Shown in pieces: positions 54,317 through 63,534 of a DNA stretch of 64,000 nucleotides (the first letter of the stretch is position 1; each line of letters starts with the position of its first letter). The stretch comes from Natronomonas moolapensis 8.8.11 (GTDB lineage Archaea > Halobacteriota > Halobacteria > Halobacteriales > Haloarculaceae). The stretch lies in the NCBI RefSeq assembly GCF_000591055.1, contig NC_020388.1:186001-250000 (forward strand), given 5' to 3'. The notes below the pieces were generated by a model. It was not told where the DNA came from. It worked only from the letters and a program-made list of their open reading frames with translations, and made no database searches. The translations under genes were made by a program, and so were the position numbers.

Positions 54317-54723
54317 GAAGCGTCACCTCGTGACGGTTCGTGTGCCCGGGACGCCCTCGGCGGCCAGACGTTCACGAAGCGTCACCTCGTGACGGTTCGT
54401 GTGCCCGGGACGCCCTCGGCGGCCAGACGTTCACGAAGCGTCACCTCGTGACGGTTCGTGTGCCCGGGACGCCCTCGGCGGCCAGACGTTCACGAAGCGT
54501 CACCTCGTGACGGTTCGTGTGCCCGGGACGCCCTCGGCGGCCAGACGTTCACGAAGCGTCACCTCGTGACGGTTCGTGTGCCCGGGACGCCCTCGGCGGC
54601 CAGACGTTCACGAAGCGTCACCTCGTGACGGTTCGTGTGCCCGGGACGCCCTCGGCGGCCAGACGTTCACGAAGCGTCACCTCGTGACGGTTCGTGTGCC
54701 CGGGACGCCCTCGGCGGCCAGAC
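54311..54723 (-). repeat. Seven identical 59-bp tandem repeats between argW and argX
   Basis: Units begin at 54311, 54370, 54429, 54488, 54547, 54606 and 54665, with no base differing among copies; a diverged eighth boundary starts at 54724. The unit includes GAGGTGACGCTTCGTGAAC on the minus strand, that is a Shine-Dalgarno, a six-base spacer and GTG. The first unit begins exactly on the argX start region, so the array looks like an expansion of the gene's own initiation site with the spacer behind it. Identity of all copies suggests recent or ongoing expansion. Confidence 0.97.
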
Positions 54724-54729
54724 GTTCAC
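54313..54729 (-). other. Chain of seven coupled 20-codon mini-ORFs within the repeat array
   Basis: Each mini-ORF is GTG plus 19 codons and TGA, 63 bases in all, encoding VNVWPPRASRAHEPSRGDAS (first residue made as Met). Spans are 54667-54729, 54608-54670, 54549-54611, 54490-54552, 54431-54493, 54372-54434 and 54313-54375. Because 63 minus 59 is 4, each TGA overlaps the next GTG as GTGA; the last overlaps argX. Each start has GAGGTGA six bases before it (the first has GGGGTGAT). No known peptide family was recognised. Whether the peptides are made or stable is unknown. Confidence 0.6.
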
Positions 54730-54785
54730 GAGCCATCACCCCTCGCGGGCGTTCCGGCCGGGCGGCGGTCCGCGCCGACATCCAT
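54726..54785 (-). CDS. Mini-ORF zero at the argW end of the repeat array
   Basis: From ATG 54783-54785 the frame reads MDVGADRRPAGTPARGDGS and stops with TGA at 54726-54728, overlapping the GTG of the first repeat mini-ORF. Its ATG is five bases after the argW stop region and a GGGGGAG within the argW 3' end (codons for W-G-E) could be its ribosome-binding site. The C-terminal RGDGS resembles RGDAS of the repeat peptide, so it may be the ancestral version of the unit. Confidence 0.45.
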   Translation of the reverse strand: MDVGADRRPAGTPARGDGS

Positions 54786-54789
54786 CGCC

Positions 54790-54972
54790 TTACTCCCCCC
54801 AGTCCTCTTCCAGTTCGGGAGCCTCCTCGAGGGCGATCGGGTCGACAGAGACGACCTCGAGTTCGGCGCCCGTAATCGGACTGTCGATAATCTCGCCGAC
54901 CTCGACGTCGGCGGGGATCTCGATCTCTTCGCCCGTGATGGGATCTTCCGTGGTGATCGTGTCTTCCGTCAT
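54790..54972 (-). CDS. argW: Amino-group carrier protein LysW/ArgW, cysteine-free form
   Basis: 60 residues ending in the diagnostic EDWGE, whose last Glu carries the amino acid during synthesis. The two zinc-binding CPxCG-like knuckles of ordinary LysW are replaced by EDPITGEEIEIP and DSPITGAELEVV, so there is no Cys in the protein, yet the spacing, GEI and ELEVV core are kept. The domain presumably folds without zinc. It is very acidic. TATA-like TTTTAAG (minus strand, 55000-55008) suggests a promoter of its own inside the arg cluster. Confidence 0.9.
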   Translation of the reverse strand: MTEDTITTEDPITGEEIEIPADVEVGEIIDSPITGAELEVVSVDPIALEEAPELEEDWGE

Positions 54973-55136
54973 CGTGCCGTCTAGTCGGCCACCGACCCAC
55001 TTAAAAGCTTCGAACTTATCAAAAGGAGATAATAACGAATACGAGCATCTAACGGTTCAGATGCGGTTGAAAACCCGTCATCCAGATTTATTGTCAGGTT
55101 TTAATACATATAGCGAGAAGCGACAGCGGTCGTCGG
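54973..55136. promoter_or_regulatory. AT-rich argW promoter region
   Basis: Between argH and argW lie 164 bp with an AT content well above the flanks. The minus-strand TATA run at 55000-55008 is about 30 bp before the argW ATG. TTATC (55016-55020) and GATAA (55028-55032) form an inverted repeat with a 7-base centre just upstream, a possible operator. This suggests argW and genes after it can be expressed independently of argGH. Confidence 0.5.
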
Positions 55137-56663
<1,527 letters not shown>

Positions 56664-56667
56664 GGAT

Positions 56668-57867
56668 CTACTCCCCGTCGCCGTCGACGACGCGGTTGGC
56701 CAGACGCTCCTGGAAGCCGTGGTACTTCGCGACGCCCGTCGCGTCGCTCTGTTCGATGCTTCCGGTGATGTCCTCGGTGTTGAACGAGGCGGCTTCCGCG
56801 GAGTAGACGGCGTACTTCGAGGAGCGACCGACCGGGCGGGCCTGCCCGCCCTCGAAGCGGATCGTGACCGTCCCCGTCACGCGCGTCTGCGTCTCGGCGA
56901 TGAACCCCTCGAGGGCGTCGACCAGAGGCGCGTTTACGAGGCCCTGATACCCCTTTTCGGACCACTCGTGGTCGACCCGATTTTTAAACGCGCGCTCCTC
57001 TTTCGTCAACACGAGGTCCTCCAGCGCGGCGTGGGCGTTGAGAAGCACTGTCGCCGCCGGGTGCTCGTAGTTCTCGCGGACTTTCAGCCCGAGCATGCGG
57101 TCCTCCATGATGTCCGAGCGGCCGACGCCGTAGCCGCCCGCGAGGTCGTTGAGCTCCTCGATGAGTTCGACCGGCTCCGTCTCGGTTCCGTCGAGCGAAA
57201 CCGGGTAGCCGTCCTCGAAGCCGACCTCGATTTCGAGCGTCTCGGCGGTCGGCGCCGTCGTCCACTCGTAGACGTCCTCCGGTGGGACGTAGCTCGGTTC
57301 CTCGAGTTCGGAGCCCTCGATCGAGCGGCTCCAGAGGTTCGTATCGATGCTGTATTTGCCCTCGTCGCCGCCCTCGATCGGAAGGCTGCGCTCCTCGGCG
57401 TAAGACTGCTCGAACTCCCGCGTGAGGCCGAGCTCCCGGACCGGCGCGATGACCTCCAGATCCGAGTCGCGCCAGACGGCCTCGAAGCGCAACTGGTCGT
57501 TGCCCTTGCCCGTCGAGCCGTGAGCGAGGCCCGTACAGTCCTGTTCCTTCGCGACGTCGAGGATCGCCTCCGCGATCACCGGGCGCGCGAGGGCGGTCCC
57601 GAGCGGGTAGCCCTGATAGGAGGCGTTCGCGCGGACGGCGTCGAAACAGAGTCCGGCGAACGCCGCTTTGGCGTCGACGACGTAGTGGTCGAGATCGAGC
57701 GCTTCGGCCGTCTCCTCGGCCTCCTCGAACTCCGAGGCGGGCTGGCCGACGTCGACGGTGACGCCGATGACCTCGTCGTAGTCGTACTCCTCTTCGAGCA
57801 GCGGTACGCAGACGGTGGTGTCGAGCCCGCCGGAGAAGGCGAGCGCGACGCGGTTGGTATCTGACAT
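56668..57867 (-). CDS. argG: Argininosuccinate synthase
   Basis: 399 residues. PP-loop VALAFSGGLDTTVCVP, then GLAHGSTGKGNDQLRFE and GVGRSDIMEDRMLGLKVREN are typical. It ligates citrulline and aspartate with ATP. It is the first gene of the arginine operon. The 5' region includes GACCGTC-GGCCG-GACGGTC (57885-57903), a hairpin or operator 18 bp before the ATG. Confidence 0.96.
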   Translation of the reverse strand: MSDTNRVALAFSGGLDTTVCVPLLEEEYDYDEVIGVTVDVGQPASEFEEAEETAEALDLDHYVVDAKAAFAGLCFDAVRANASYQGYPLGTALARPVIAEAILDVAKEQDCTGLAHGSTGKGNDQLRFEAVWRDSDLEVIAPVRELGLTREFEQSYAEERSLPIEGGDEGKYSIDTNLWSRSIEGSELEEPSYVPPEDVYEWTTAPTAETLEIEVGFEDGYPVSLDGTETEPVELIEELNDLAGGYGVGRSDIMEDRMLGLKVRENYEHPAATVLLNAHAALEDLVLTKEERAFKNRVDHEWSEKGYQGLVNAPLVDALEGFIAETQTRVTGTVTIRFEGGQARPVGRSSKYAVYSAEAASFNTEDITGSIEQSDATGVAKYHGFQERLANRVVDGDGE

Positions 57868-57884
57868 GGTGTTGTGTTGGGATA

Positions 57885-57903
57885 GACCGTCGGCCGGACG
57901 GTC
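57885..57903 (-). promoter_or_regulatory. Inverted repeat in the argG leader
   Basis: GACCGTC and GACGGTC form a 7-bp inverted repeat around GGCCG, within the likely 5' untranslated region of argG. A TATA-like ATTAGTACC (minus strand, near 57936-57944) would put the hairpin in the transcript, so it may act as an RNA structure or as an operator. Confidence 0.4.
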
Positions 57904-58145
57904 GTCGTTGGGGATCGAGCGAGCGCGACGAGGGAAGTGGTACTAATCGGGCCTACCGGCCCGTCGCGGTCGCGAGAGAAGGAAGGACCCACCGTCGAGA
58001 GCGAACGCGTCGGTGCGGTGGGATCGCATCATGTACTCGACTCTATCCGCAGAGCGATATTAAACCCTTGCGGAACGGCAGGGCGTGTGTGAGTCCGTGT
58101 CGAGCCCCGACAGCGTTTCGTCCGTCCGCGCCGTCGGTTGGGCCG

Positions 58146-58622
58146 ATGCTCCCCGTCGATCCCGCGGTCGTCGCGTTCGCGCTGCTCGTCGCCGGCGTCG
58201 CCGCGAGCTTCCTGCCACTGGTGTCGGGCGGCGTCCTCTCGACGCTCGGCGTCGGGTACTACTGGGCGGCGACGGGCGAACCCGGGACGCTCGCGCTGTT
58301 CGGCTTCGTCGCGCTGGGCGGTCTCACCGTCGCTATCGACCTCCTCGGCGGGGCCATCTCGGCGCGGGCCGGTGGTGCGTCGACGCGGACGACGGCCATC
58401 GCCGCGGTCGCGGCCGTCGCGTTGCTCCCGGCGCTCGGCCCGTTCGGGGCGATCATCGGCGTCGTCGGATCGGTGTTCGCCCTGGAGTACAGACGCCACG
58501 GCGACGCCCGAAAGGGGGTCCGAACCGCGGCTGCCACGGCCGTCGGGATGCTCGCTTCGAGCGCGATGCAGGCGGTATTGACGCTGTCGATGCTCGTCGG
58601 ATTCGTCCTCGTGTGGCTTTGA
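58146..58622 (+). CDS. DUF456 family membrane protein
   Basis: 158 residues, about five helices, with VSGGVLSTLGVGYYWAATGE and GPFGAIIGVVGSVFALEYRR, the DUF456 pattern of Gly-rich paired helices. ATG 58146 gives MLPVDPAVVAFALLVAGVAA. The family is widespread, with no known function. It is divergent from argG across a 279-bp region. Confidence 0.85.
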   Translation: MLPVDPAVVAFALLVAGVAASFLPLVSGGVLSTLGVGYYWAATGEPGTLALFGFVALGGLTVAIDLLGGAISARAGGASTRTTAIAAVAAVALLPALGPFGAIIGVVGSVFALEYRRHGDARKGVRTAAATAVGMLASSAMQAVLTLSMLVGFVLVWL

Positions 58623-58657
58623 ACCGATCGGCCGGGCCGAGGGCGAGGGGACAGGCG

Positions 58658-59176
58658 TCAATCGGACGGTACTATCTCGTCGCTCCCGTATGACCGCTCG
58701 GCGAGAAGCAAGGCGACCAGCGCGAAGATGATGATCGCGTAGGACCCGGCGGCGAGCAGGGCTTCCTCGAGCGAGCCGTACTCGCCCGTCCGGAAGATGA
58801 TGGCCTTTCGGACCATCGCTATGACGCCGGTGTAGATCACGAGCTGGACGATCCGTCGGGTCTCGTTCTCCTCGACGTAGGCGAGTACCGTCTGGTACAC
58901 TTCGACGATGATCAAAAGCAAAAGCCCCGTGTCTATGAAGCTGATAACGACGAGGGGATCGGTGATACCGCCCGACTGTACGGCCGCAAGTATTTGAATC
59001 AGCAGGTCGAGGACCCCGACCGCAAAGAGCGCGGCGAAGACGGTCGCAGCAGCCAACTCGGTCACGTGGACGAATCGGCCCACGGTGTGTGAGTACCGCT
59101 CCGCCAACGTCCTCGAGGACCCCAGACCGGCGGGGTCGGACGGAGTCTCTGTATCGGTAGTGTCGTCACCACTCAT
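58658..59176 (-). CDS. PsiE-family membrane protein
   Basis: 172 residues, four transmembrane helices. The segments FIDTGLLLLIIVEVYQTVLA, VIYTGVIAMVRKAIIFRTG and YAIIIFALVALLLAERSYG fit the phosphate-starvation-inducible PsiE family, common in haloarchaea but of unknown role. The start ATG 59174-59176 (MSGDDTTDTETPSD) avoids a 16-residue extension. It is convergent with DUF456. Confidence 0.85.
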   Translation of the reverse strand: MSGDDTTDTETPSDPAGLGSSRTLAERYSHTVGRFVHVTELAAATVFAALFAVGVLDLLIQILAAVQSGGITDPLVVISFIDTGLLLLIIVEVYQTVLAYVEENETRRIVQLVIYTGVIAMVRKAIIFRTGEYGSLEEALLAAGSYAIIIFALVALLLAERSYGSDEIVPSD

Positions 59177-59326
59177 CTGTGCAGCGTCGTGCGTTCGTGC
59201 GGGGGTAACTGATCGCCCATCCACCGACGTGTACGGATGGGGGACGCATATACTGTGGGTCGTGGTGTCGCCGCGGGTTCGGACCCACGCTCCGGACGCC
59301 CACCGACGCCCGGGGGTCCGGCGGAA

Positions 59327-60034
59327 CTACCGCTTCCGGCCGACCAACAGCGAACCGAGGACCAGCGCCGAGATGCCCAACGCGAGGGGCGCGCCGCCGT
59401 GCGTGGTGCCCGCCCGCGAGTGCTCGATGGGCTCCGTGGTCCCGCCCGAGTCGGGGACCGCAACGACCTCGAACTCCTCGCCGAAGGTGGTCAGCCCCGG
59501 CCAGGCGACGGTGTCGCCCTCGGCTCGCGCCGGCTCCGGTGAGACGCTCTCGATCGCGTAACCCTCGGGTGCGACGACCACCAACTCGCGATCGAGGCTT
59601 TCGAACAGCGAGAACGGCTCGGCGAGGACGACCCGCTCGTCGTCGACGGCCGCGACGTTCTCCCAGCGGAACTCGTAGGCGACGACGCCCGTCTCGCCGA
59701 CGACGGCCGTCTCGACCGTGACGTCACCGACGCGGAGTTCGCGGTCGAGGGCCTCATTGGCCGTCCGGGAGACGAGCCGCATCTCCTCGCCGAAGCGCTC
59801 GGCAGCGGTGGCTCTGAGCTCCGCGTTCGAGTCGGCCCGCTCGAAGACCTCGCGTTCGTCGGGGTCCGAGAGGTCGAACTCGTCGCTGAACGTGGCGTTC
59901 GCGTCGCCGTCGGCGTCGAGTTCGACGACGAACTGGCCGTCTGCGGCGGATTGGGCGGCGGCGGTGCCGGCGACCCCCGAGAGCGCGAGGGCCGCAATAC
60001 AGAGGGCGGCGAGGAGTCGGGAGACGGTGTGCAT
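59327..60034 (-). CDS. Secreted, membrane-anchored paralogue of the 2788-3903 sensor domain
   Basis: 235 residues: signal peptide (MHTVSRLLAALCIAALALSG, cleaved near AAAQS), an extracytoplasmic domain with QFVVELDADGDANATFSDEF, DPDEREVFERADSNAELRAT and VVAYEFRWENVAAVDDERVV, then one C-terminal helix (GGAPLALGISALVLGSLLVG) and RKR. The order of blocks matches residues 1-240 of the 2788-3903 protein (LQADGDAAWNVTLSVP, RVSFTWESFARIDDEDT), but there is no cytoplasmic HTH. It may be a decoy or accessory of such sensors. Confidence 0.75.
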   Translation of the reverse strand: MHTVSRLLAALCIAALALSGVAGTAAAQSAADGQFVVELDADGDANATFSDEFDLSDPDEREVFERADSNAELRATAAERFGEEMRLVSRTANEALDRELRVGDVTVETAVVGETGVVAYEFRWENVAAVDDERVVLAEPFSLFESLDRELVVVAPEGYAIESVSPEPARAEGDTVAWPGLTTFGEEFEVVAVPDSGGTTEPIEHSRAGTTHGGAPLALGISALVLGSLLVGRKR

Positions 60035-60169
60035 GGCGCGACAGTGTCCGTCCGGGGGCAAAAACGGCCCGGTTGCCGACGCCGGGCGGGTTGGGCCAGT
60101 CGATGGGCGACGCGCCGCCACCCCGACGAGGGCACAGTATTTTTGCGTCGACGGCTCCCACCTGCGGGT

Positions 60170-60349
60170 ATGTTCGACAGGAGCGAACTCGCCGTCGAGG
60201 ACCTGCTCAAGGTCGTCCTCCTGCTCGTGATCGCGCTGTTGGTTCTCGAGATCGTCGGCCTGTTCGTCGAGGTACTCGCCTCGATTAGTCCCGTGGTGGC
60301 GGTCGTGATCGTCGTACTCATTATCGCGCATCTCCTCGATTGGGTATAG
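60170..60349 (+). CDS. Small hydrophobic membrane protein
   Basis: 59 residues, MFDRSELAVEDLLKVVLLLV and onward to AHLLDWV, with two tightly packed transmembrane helices and a short SIS turn. No family with a role was recognised. TATA-like GTATTTTTG (60137-60145) fits a leaderless start. Its TAG overlaps the GTG of the LigT-like gene by one base (TAGTG), so the two are probably co-translated. Confidence 0.7.
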   Translation: MFDRSELAVEDLLKVVLLLVIALLVLEIVGLFVEVLASISPVVAVVIVVLIIAHLLDWV

Positions 60350-60834
60350 TGTACAGCTGTAACGTCACCGTCCCCCCCGACCTCTCGCGGCTGGCCCGTG
60401 GGCTGGCCAGCGATTGCTTCGAGGCGACGCCCCGGGACCGACACAGCCTCCTCGTCAAACGGCTCGGCGACGGCCGCCCGTCGGCGCTCGCCCGCCGGGT
60501 TCGGGGGGCGCTCGCCGGCGTCGGTCCTTTCGAGGCGCGGCTCTCGACGATCGAACTGTTCAGGGATCCGCCGGTGGGTCCCGGTCCGGTCGCGTACCTC
60601 CGGGTCGACTCGCCGCGGCTACTCGAGATACACCGCACGCTCTGTGAGCTATTCGACCCCGTCGAGGGGCTGGAGGGCGAGGGGTACGTCCCGCACGTCA
60701 CGATCGCGCGCGGCGGCGACGCCGGGCGGCTGGCCGACCGATCCGTCGGAAGCCGGACCTGGACCATCGACTCGCTGTCGGTGTGGTCGCCGAAGTACGA
60801 CGAGGCCGTCGAGCGGATCGCGCTGCCGGTCTGA
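60349..60834 (+). CDS. 2'-5' RNA ligase-like (2H phosphoesterase family) protein
   Basis: 161 residues from GTG 60349. The first His motif is RDRHSLLVKRLG (a degenerate HxS) and the second is YVPHVTIARGGDAGR (HxT). The fold has two similar halves with these His. 2H enzymes open or ligate 2'-5' or cyclic phosphates in RNA. The alternative TTG at 60340 would start inside the previous gene. Convergent with the next gene, 31 bp apart. Confidence 0.75.
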   Translation: MYSCNVTVPPDLSRLARGLASDCFEATPRDRHSLLVKRLGDGRPSALARRVRGALAGVGPFEARLSTIELFRDPPVGPGPVAYLRVDSPRLLEIHRTLCELFDPVEGLEGEGYVPHVTIARGGDAGRLADRSVGSRTWTIDSLSVWSPKYDEAVERIALPV

Positions 60835-60865
60835 CCGCCGCGGGACGCCCGCGGCGGTCGGCCCC

Positions 60866-61423
60866 TCAGCCGTAGGTGTCCCGCATTGTTCGCTCCAACA
60901 CTCCGTCCGGCCCGAGTACGATGTAGACGGCGAGGAAGGGATCGTCACCGTCGAGCACCCACACGGAGAAGGGCGGGTCGGCCCCGTCGGCGGCGCGGGC
61001 GAGCAGCGGTTCGAGCGGCTTCGCCCCGTCGCGAAACTCGACGAAGAGATCGCGGCTGCCGGGCTGTTCGGCGAAGGTGTAGACGATCCCGTTGGGGTTG
61101 CGGTCGGTGTCGTAGGTCACCCGCGAGTTCATCGCTTCGCCCTCGGCGCGGGCTGTTTCGAAGCAGGTCCGGGTGGCCTCGAAGAGCGCCTCGTCGGTGC
61201 GGCGAAACCGAAACCGCGTCTCGGTGTCGACGGTCGCCTCGCGGAGTGTCGGCTCCTCGCCCTCGAAGCGGAGGTCGCCGTCGATCCGGTTGCCGACCGC
61301 GGCGTCGGGCAGCGACGACCGGGGGACGTACGCCGGATCGGCGGAGTTGACGTCGAGGAGAAGCCACTCGTCGTCGGTTCGGCCGGCGAGCAGCCGGAAC
61401 GGCCCCTCGATGTAGCGGGTCAT
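60866..61423 (-). CDS. Conserved haloarchaeal protein of unknown function
   Basis: 185 residues from ATG 61421-61423 (MTRYIEGPFRLLAGRTDDEW). N-terminal half with WLLLDVNSADPAYVPRSSLP and a C-terminal half with FAEQPGSRDLFVEFRDGAKP, WVLDGDDPFLAVYIVLGPDG. No motif with a function was seen. It lies downstream of the geranylgeranyl-reductase-like gene in the same direction, 25 bp apart, so a shared transcript is likely. Confidence 0.7.
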   Translation of the reverse strand: MTRYIEGPFRLLAGRTDDEWLLLDVNSADPAYVPRSSLPDAAVGNRIDGDLRFEGEEPTLREATVDTETRFRFRRTDEALFEATRTCFETARAEGEAMNSRVTYDTDRNPNGIVYTFAEQPGSRDLFVEFRDGAKPLEPLLARAADGADPPFSVWVLDGDDPFLAVYIVLGPDGVLERTMRDTYG

Positions 61424-61448
61424 ACCGTCGGTTCGTGCCGAGGGTAGT

Positions 61449-62534
61449 TCACTGCCACGACAGAAGCGCCCGGAGCTGCGCCCGCGAGAACAGGGAACTG
61501 GGCCGGTCCATGTGGACGCCGATTTCGCCCGAGAGCGCGCGCAGCCCCGCGCGCTGGATCGGTCGCGGCAGCGAGTAGCCGGCCCGGAGGGCCGCCCCGA
61601 GCGTCTGGTCGCCGCCCAGCGCCGACCGCCAGGCGTGTTCGTACTCGTGGAGGCTCGCGGGGTGGGCGGGATCGATCTCGCGGGCGGCGATGTCGGCGGC
61701 CCGCATGCCGTAGAGGATGCCGCCGCCGGTGAAGGGCTTCGTCTGGCCGGCCGCGTCGCCGACGAGGAAGCTCCGCTTGCCGACCGTCCGGTCGGGCGGG
61801 CCGATCGGGATCGCCCCCGAGCAGCGACGTTCGACGTCGACCCCGTAGTCGTCGACGAGCGCCTCGAACCGCCCAGGCGCGTCGTCGCCAGGCGCGACCG
61901 CGAGGCCGTACTCGACGCCCGCCGCCCGCCGCGGGATGCGCCAGGCGAAAAACTGCGGGACCGTAAGGTGGACGTCGACGAAGTCGTCGTCGTCCTCCTC
62001 CGTCGAGAAGCCCAACACCCCGTGTAGCAGCTCCTCGGGCTCGGGGAGACCCACCTCGCGTCGGACCTTCGACCGGGGGCCGTCGGCCCCACAGACCAGC
62101 CGTCCCTCGAACGTCTCGAGACCGTCGGGACCGCTGGCGTCGACCTCGACGCGGTCGGAGCGCTCGCGGACGGCGGTGACGCGGTGGCCCGGACGGACCT
62201 CCGCGCCGGCGTCGCGGGCACAGTCGGCCAACGTCCGGTCGAGGCCGACGCGGTCGATCGCGTTCGAGACGGCGCCGTCCTTGTAAAACCGGTGGGCGGG
62301 GCTGTCGGCTCCACCGAGGTGAAACCGCGCGCCGCGAATCTCGTTTTGGAGCAGTTCTCCGCGGGCCCGGTCGGGGACGAACGCCCAGATGTCGAGGCTG
62401 ACGTGACCGGAACACGCAAGCGGGCGGCCGATCTCGCCGGATTCGAGCACTACTATGTCCCGGCCGCGCTCGGCCGCCGAGCGCGCAAAGCGCGATCCGG
62501 CGGGACCAGCGCCCACGACGACGACGTCGTACAT
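61449..62534 (-). CDS. Geranylgeranyl-reductase family FAD protein
   Basis: 361 residues. Rossmann FAD motif MYDVVVVGAGPAGSRFARSA, then SGEIGRPLACSGHVSLD, CGADGPRSKVRREVGL, and the second FAD motif FLVGDAAGQTKPFTGGGILY. Family members hydrogenate geranylgeranyl chains of archaeal lipids or quinones. The short ORF length and ATG 62532-62534 match the family; an in-frame extension of 30 residues would run into palindromic element B and is rejected. Confidence 0.88.
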   Translation of the reverse strand: MYDVVVVGAGPAGSRFARSAAERGRDIVVLESGEIGRPLACSGHVSLDIWAFVPDRARGELLQNEIRGARFHLGGADSPAHRFYKDGAVSNAIDRVGLDRTLADCARDAGAEVRPGHRVTAVRERSDRVEVDASGPDGLETFEGRLVCGADGPRSKVRREVGLPEPEELLHGVLGFSTEEDDDDFVDVHLTVPQFFAWRIPRRAAGVEYGLAVAPGDDAPGRFEALVDDYGVDVERRCSGAIPIGPPDRTVGKRSFLVGDAAGQTKPFTGGGILYGMRAADIAAREIDPAHPASLHEYEHAWRSALGGDQTLGAALRAGYSLPRPIQRAGLRALSGEIGVHMDRPSSLFSRAQLRALLSWQ

Positions 62535-62577
62535 ACCCTTTAGACGGCGGTCGACGGACAAGTATGCTGCGTCACGC

Positions 62578-62693
62578 CTCATACTGGTGGACGACATCAA
62601 ATAACACCGACGCACGAGGATCACGCCGTTCGACGGCGCGACCGGCGGATCACTCGTGCGTCGTGTGTATATTCGTTTGTCTGTCAGTATCAG
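62578..62693. mobile_element. MITE-like palindromic element, copy B
   Basis: Same length and plan as copy A at 45520-45635: 41-bp outer arms, 34-bp core. The outer arms match A best when reversed and complemented, while the core matches A in direct orientation at 32 of 34 positions. Its right end supplies the stop codon of hisE (62690-62692). No transposase nearby. Confidence 0.65.
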
Positions 62694-63046
62694 TATCGTT
62701 CCTGGAGCTCCCTGCGGAGATCCTCGAGGTCCATCCCCTTCATCGACAGCAACACGAGCATGTGATAGACGATGTCGGCGGCCTCGTGGGCGATCTCCTC
62801 GGTGTCGTCGTCCTTGGCCGCGAGGACGAGTTCGGTCGTCTCCTCGCCCAGCTTCTCGAGGACGGCGTTGTCGCCCTTCTCGTGAGTGAACAGCGAGGCG
62901 GTGTAGGAGTCCGCCGGGAGTTCGGCCTTTCGGGACTCGATCACTGCAAAGAGGTCGTCGAGGATCTCCGAGTCGGGCGTCTGTTCGGCGTCCGCCGGGG
63001 CGGGTGCCGGGTCGGCGTCCGCCGGATCGGGGGCGTCGTCGTTCAT
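62690..63046 (-). CDS. hisE: Phosphoribosyl-ATP pyrophosphatase
   Basis: 118 residues. The MazG-like core starts at about residue 27: ILDDLFAVIESRKAELPADS, then EKGDNAVLEKLGEETTELVL and AADIVYHMLVLL. It hydrolyses phosphoribosyl-ATP in histidine synthesis. The first 26 residues are an Asp/Ala/Pro extension. The C-terminus ends QERY with TGA from palindromic element B. The start overlaps the stop of the DUF151 gene (ATGA at 63043-63046). Confidence 0.93.
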   Translation of the reverse strand: MNDDAPDPADADPAPAPADAEQTPDSEILDDLFAVIESRKAELPADSYTASLFTHEKGDNAVLEKLGEETTELVLAAKDDDTEEIAHEAADIVYHMLVLLSMKGMDLEDLRRELQERY

Positions 63047-63489
63047 GCGCCGATCATTTCCCGGATGTCCTCGAGGCCCGCGTACTCCTCGATCGGTTCA
63101 CGCCCGGTGTCGAACACCGACGAGTCGACCTCGATGTCGGCCCCGGTCCGCGCGGCGAGTGCTAACGAGTCGCTCGGGCGGGCGTCGACGACGGCCGACT
63201 CGCGGGGCGTGTCGAGGTGGAGATCGGCGATGTAGGTGCCGTCGTCGATCGACGAGACGGCGACGCGGTCGACCCGACCACCCAACTCCTCGATCACGTC
63301 GAGCAACAGATCGTGCGTGAGCGGGCGGCCGATGTCGGCCGCGTCGAGGCCACGGGCGATGCTCGCGGCCTCCTCGAACCCGACGAAGATCGGCAAGACG
63401 TCCGTCCCGTCCTCGACACCGAGCGTCACCACGGCGACGACCCCCGAGGGGGACTCGGCGACGCGGACGCCCTCGATGTGTGCGTCCAT
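63043..63489 (-). CDS. DUF151 (bifunctional nuclease-like) protein
   Basis: 148 residues from ATG 63487-63489. VLPIFVGFEEAASIARGLDA, RPLTHDLLLDVIEELGGRVD and VDARPSDSLALAARTGADIE are hallmarks of DUF151 proteins, some of which have nuclease activity. A minus-strand TATA run (63511-63519) lies about 26 bp upstream. It precedes and overlaps hisE, so the two are co-translated. Why a DUF151 protein is coupled to hisE is unclear. Confidence 0.88.
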   Translation of the reverse strand: MDAHIEGVRVAESPSGVVAVVTLGVEDGTDVLPIFVGFEEAASIARGLDAADIGRPLTHDLLLDVIEELGGRVDRVAVSSIDDGTYIADLHLDTPRESAVVDARPSDSLALAARTGADIEVDSSVFDTGREPIEEYAGLEDIREMIGA

Positions 63490-63534
63490 ACCGTCCCGAA
63501 GCGGGCGGAGGATAAAAACCCAGGCGGTCGGGGC

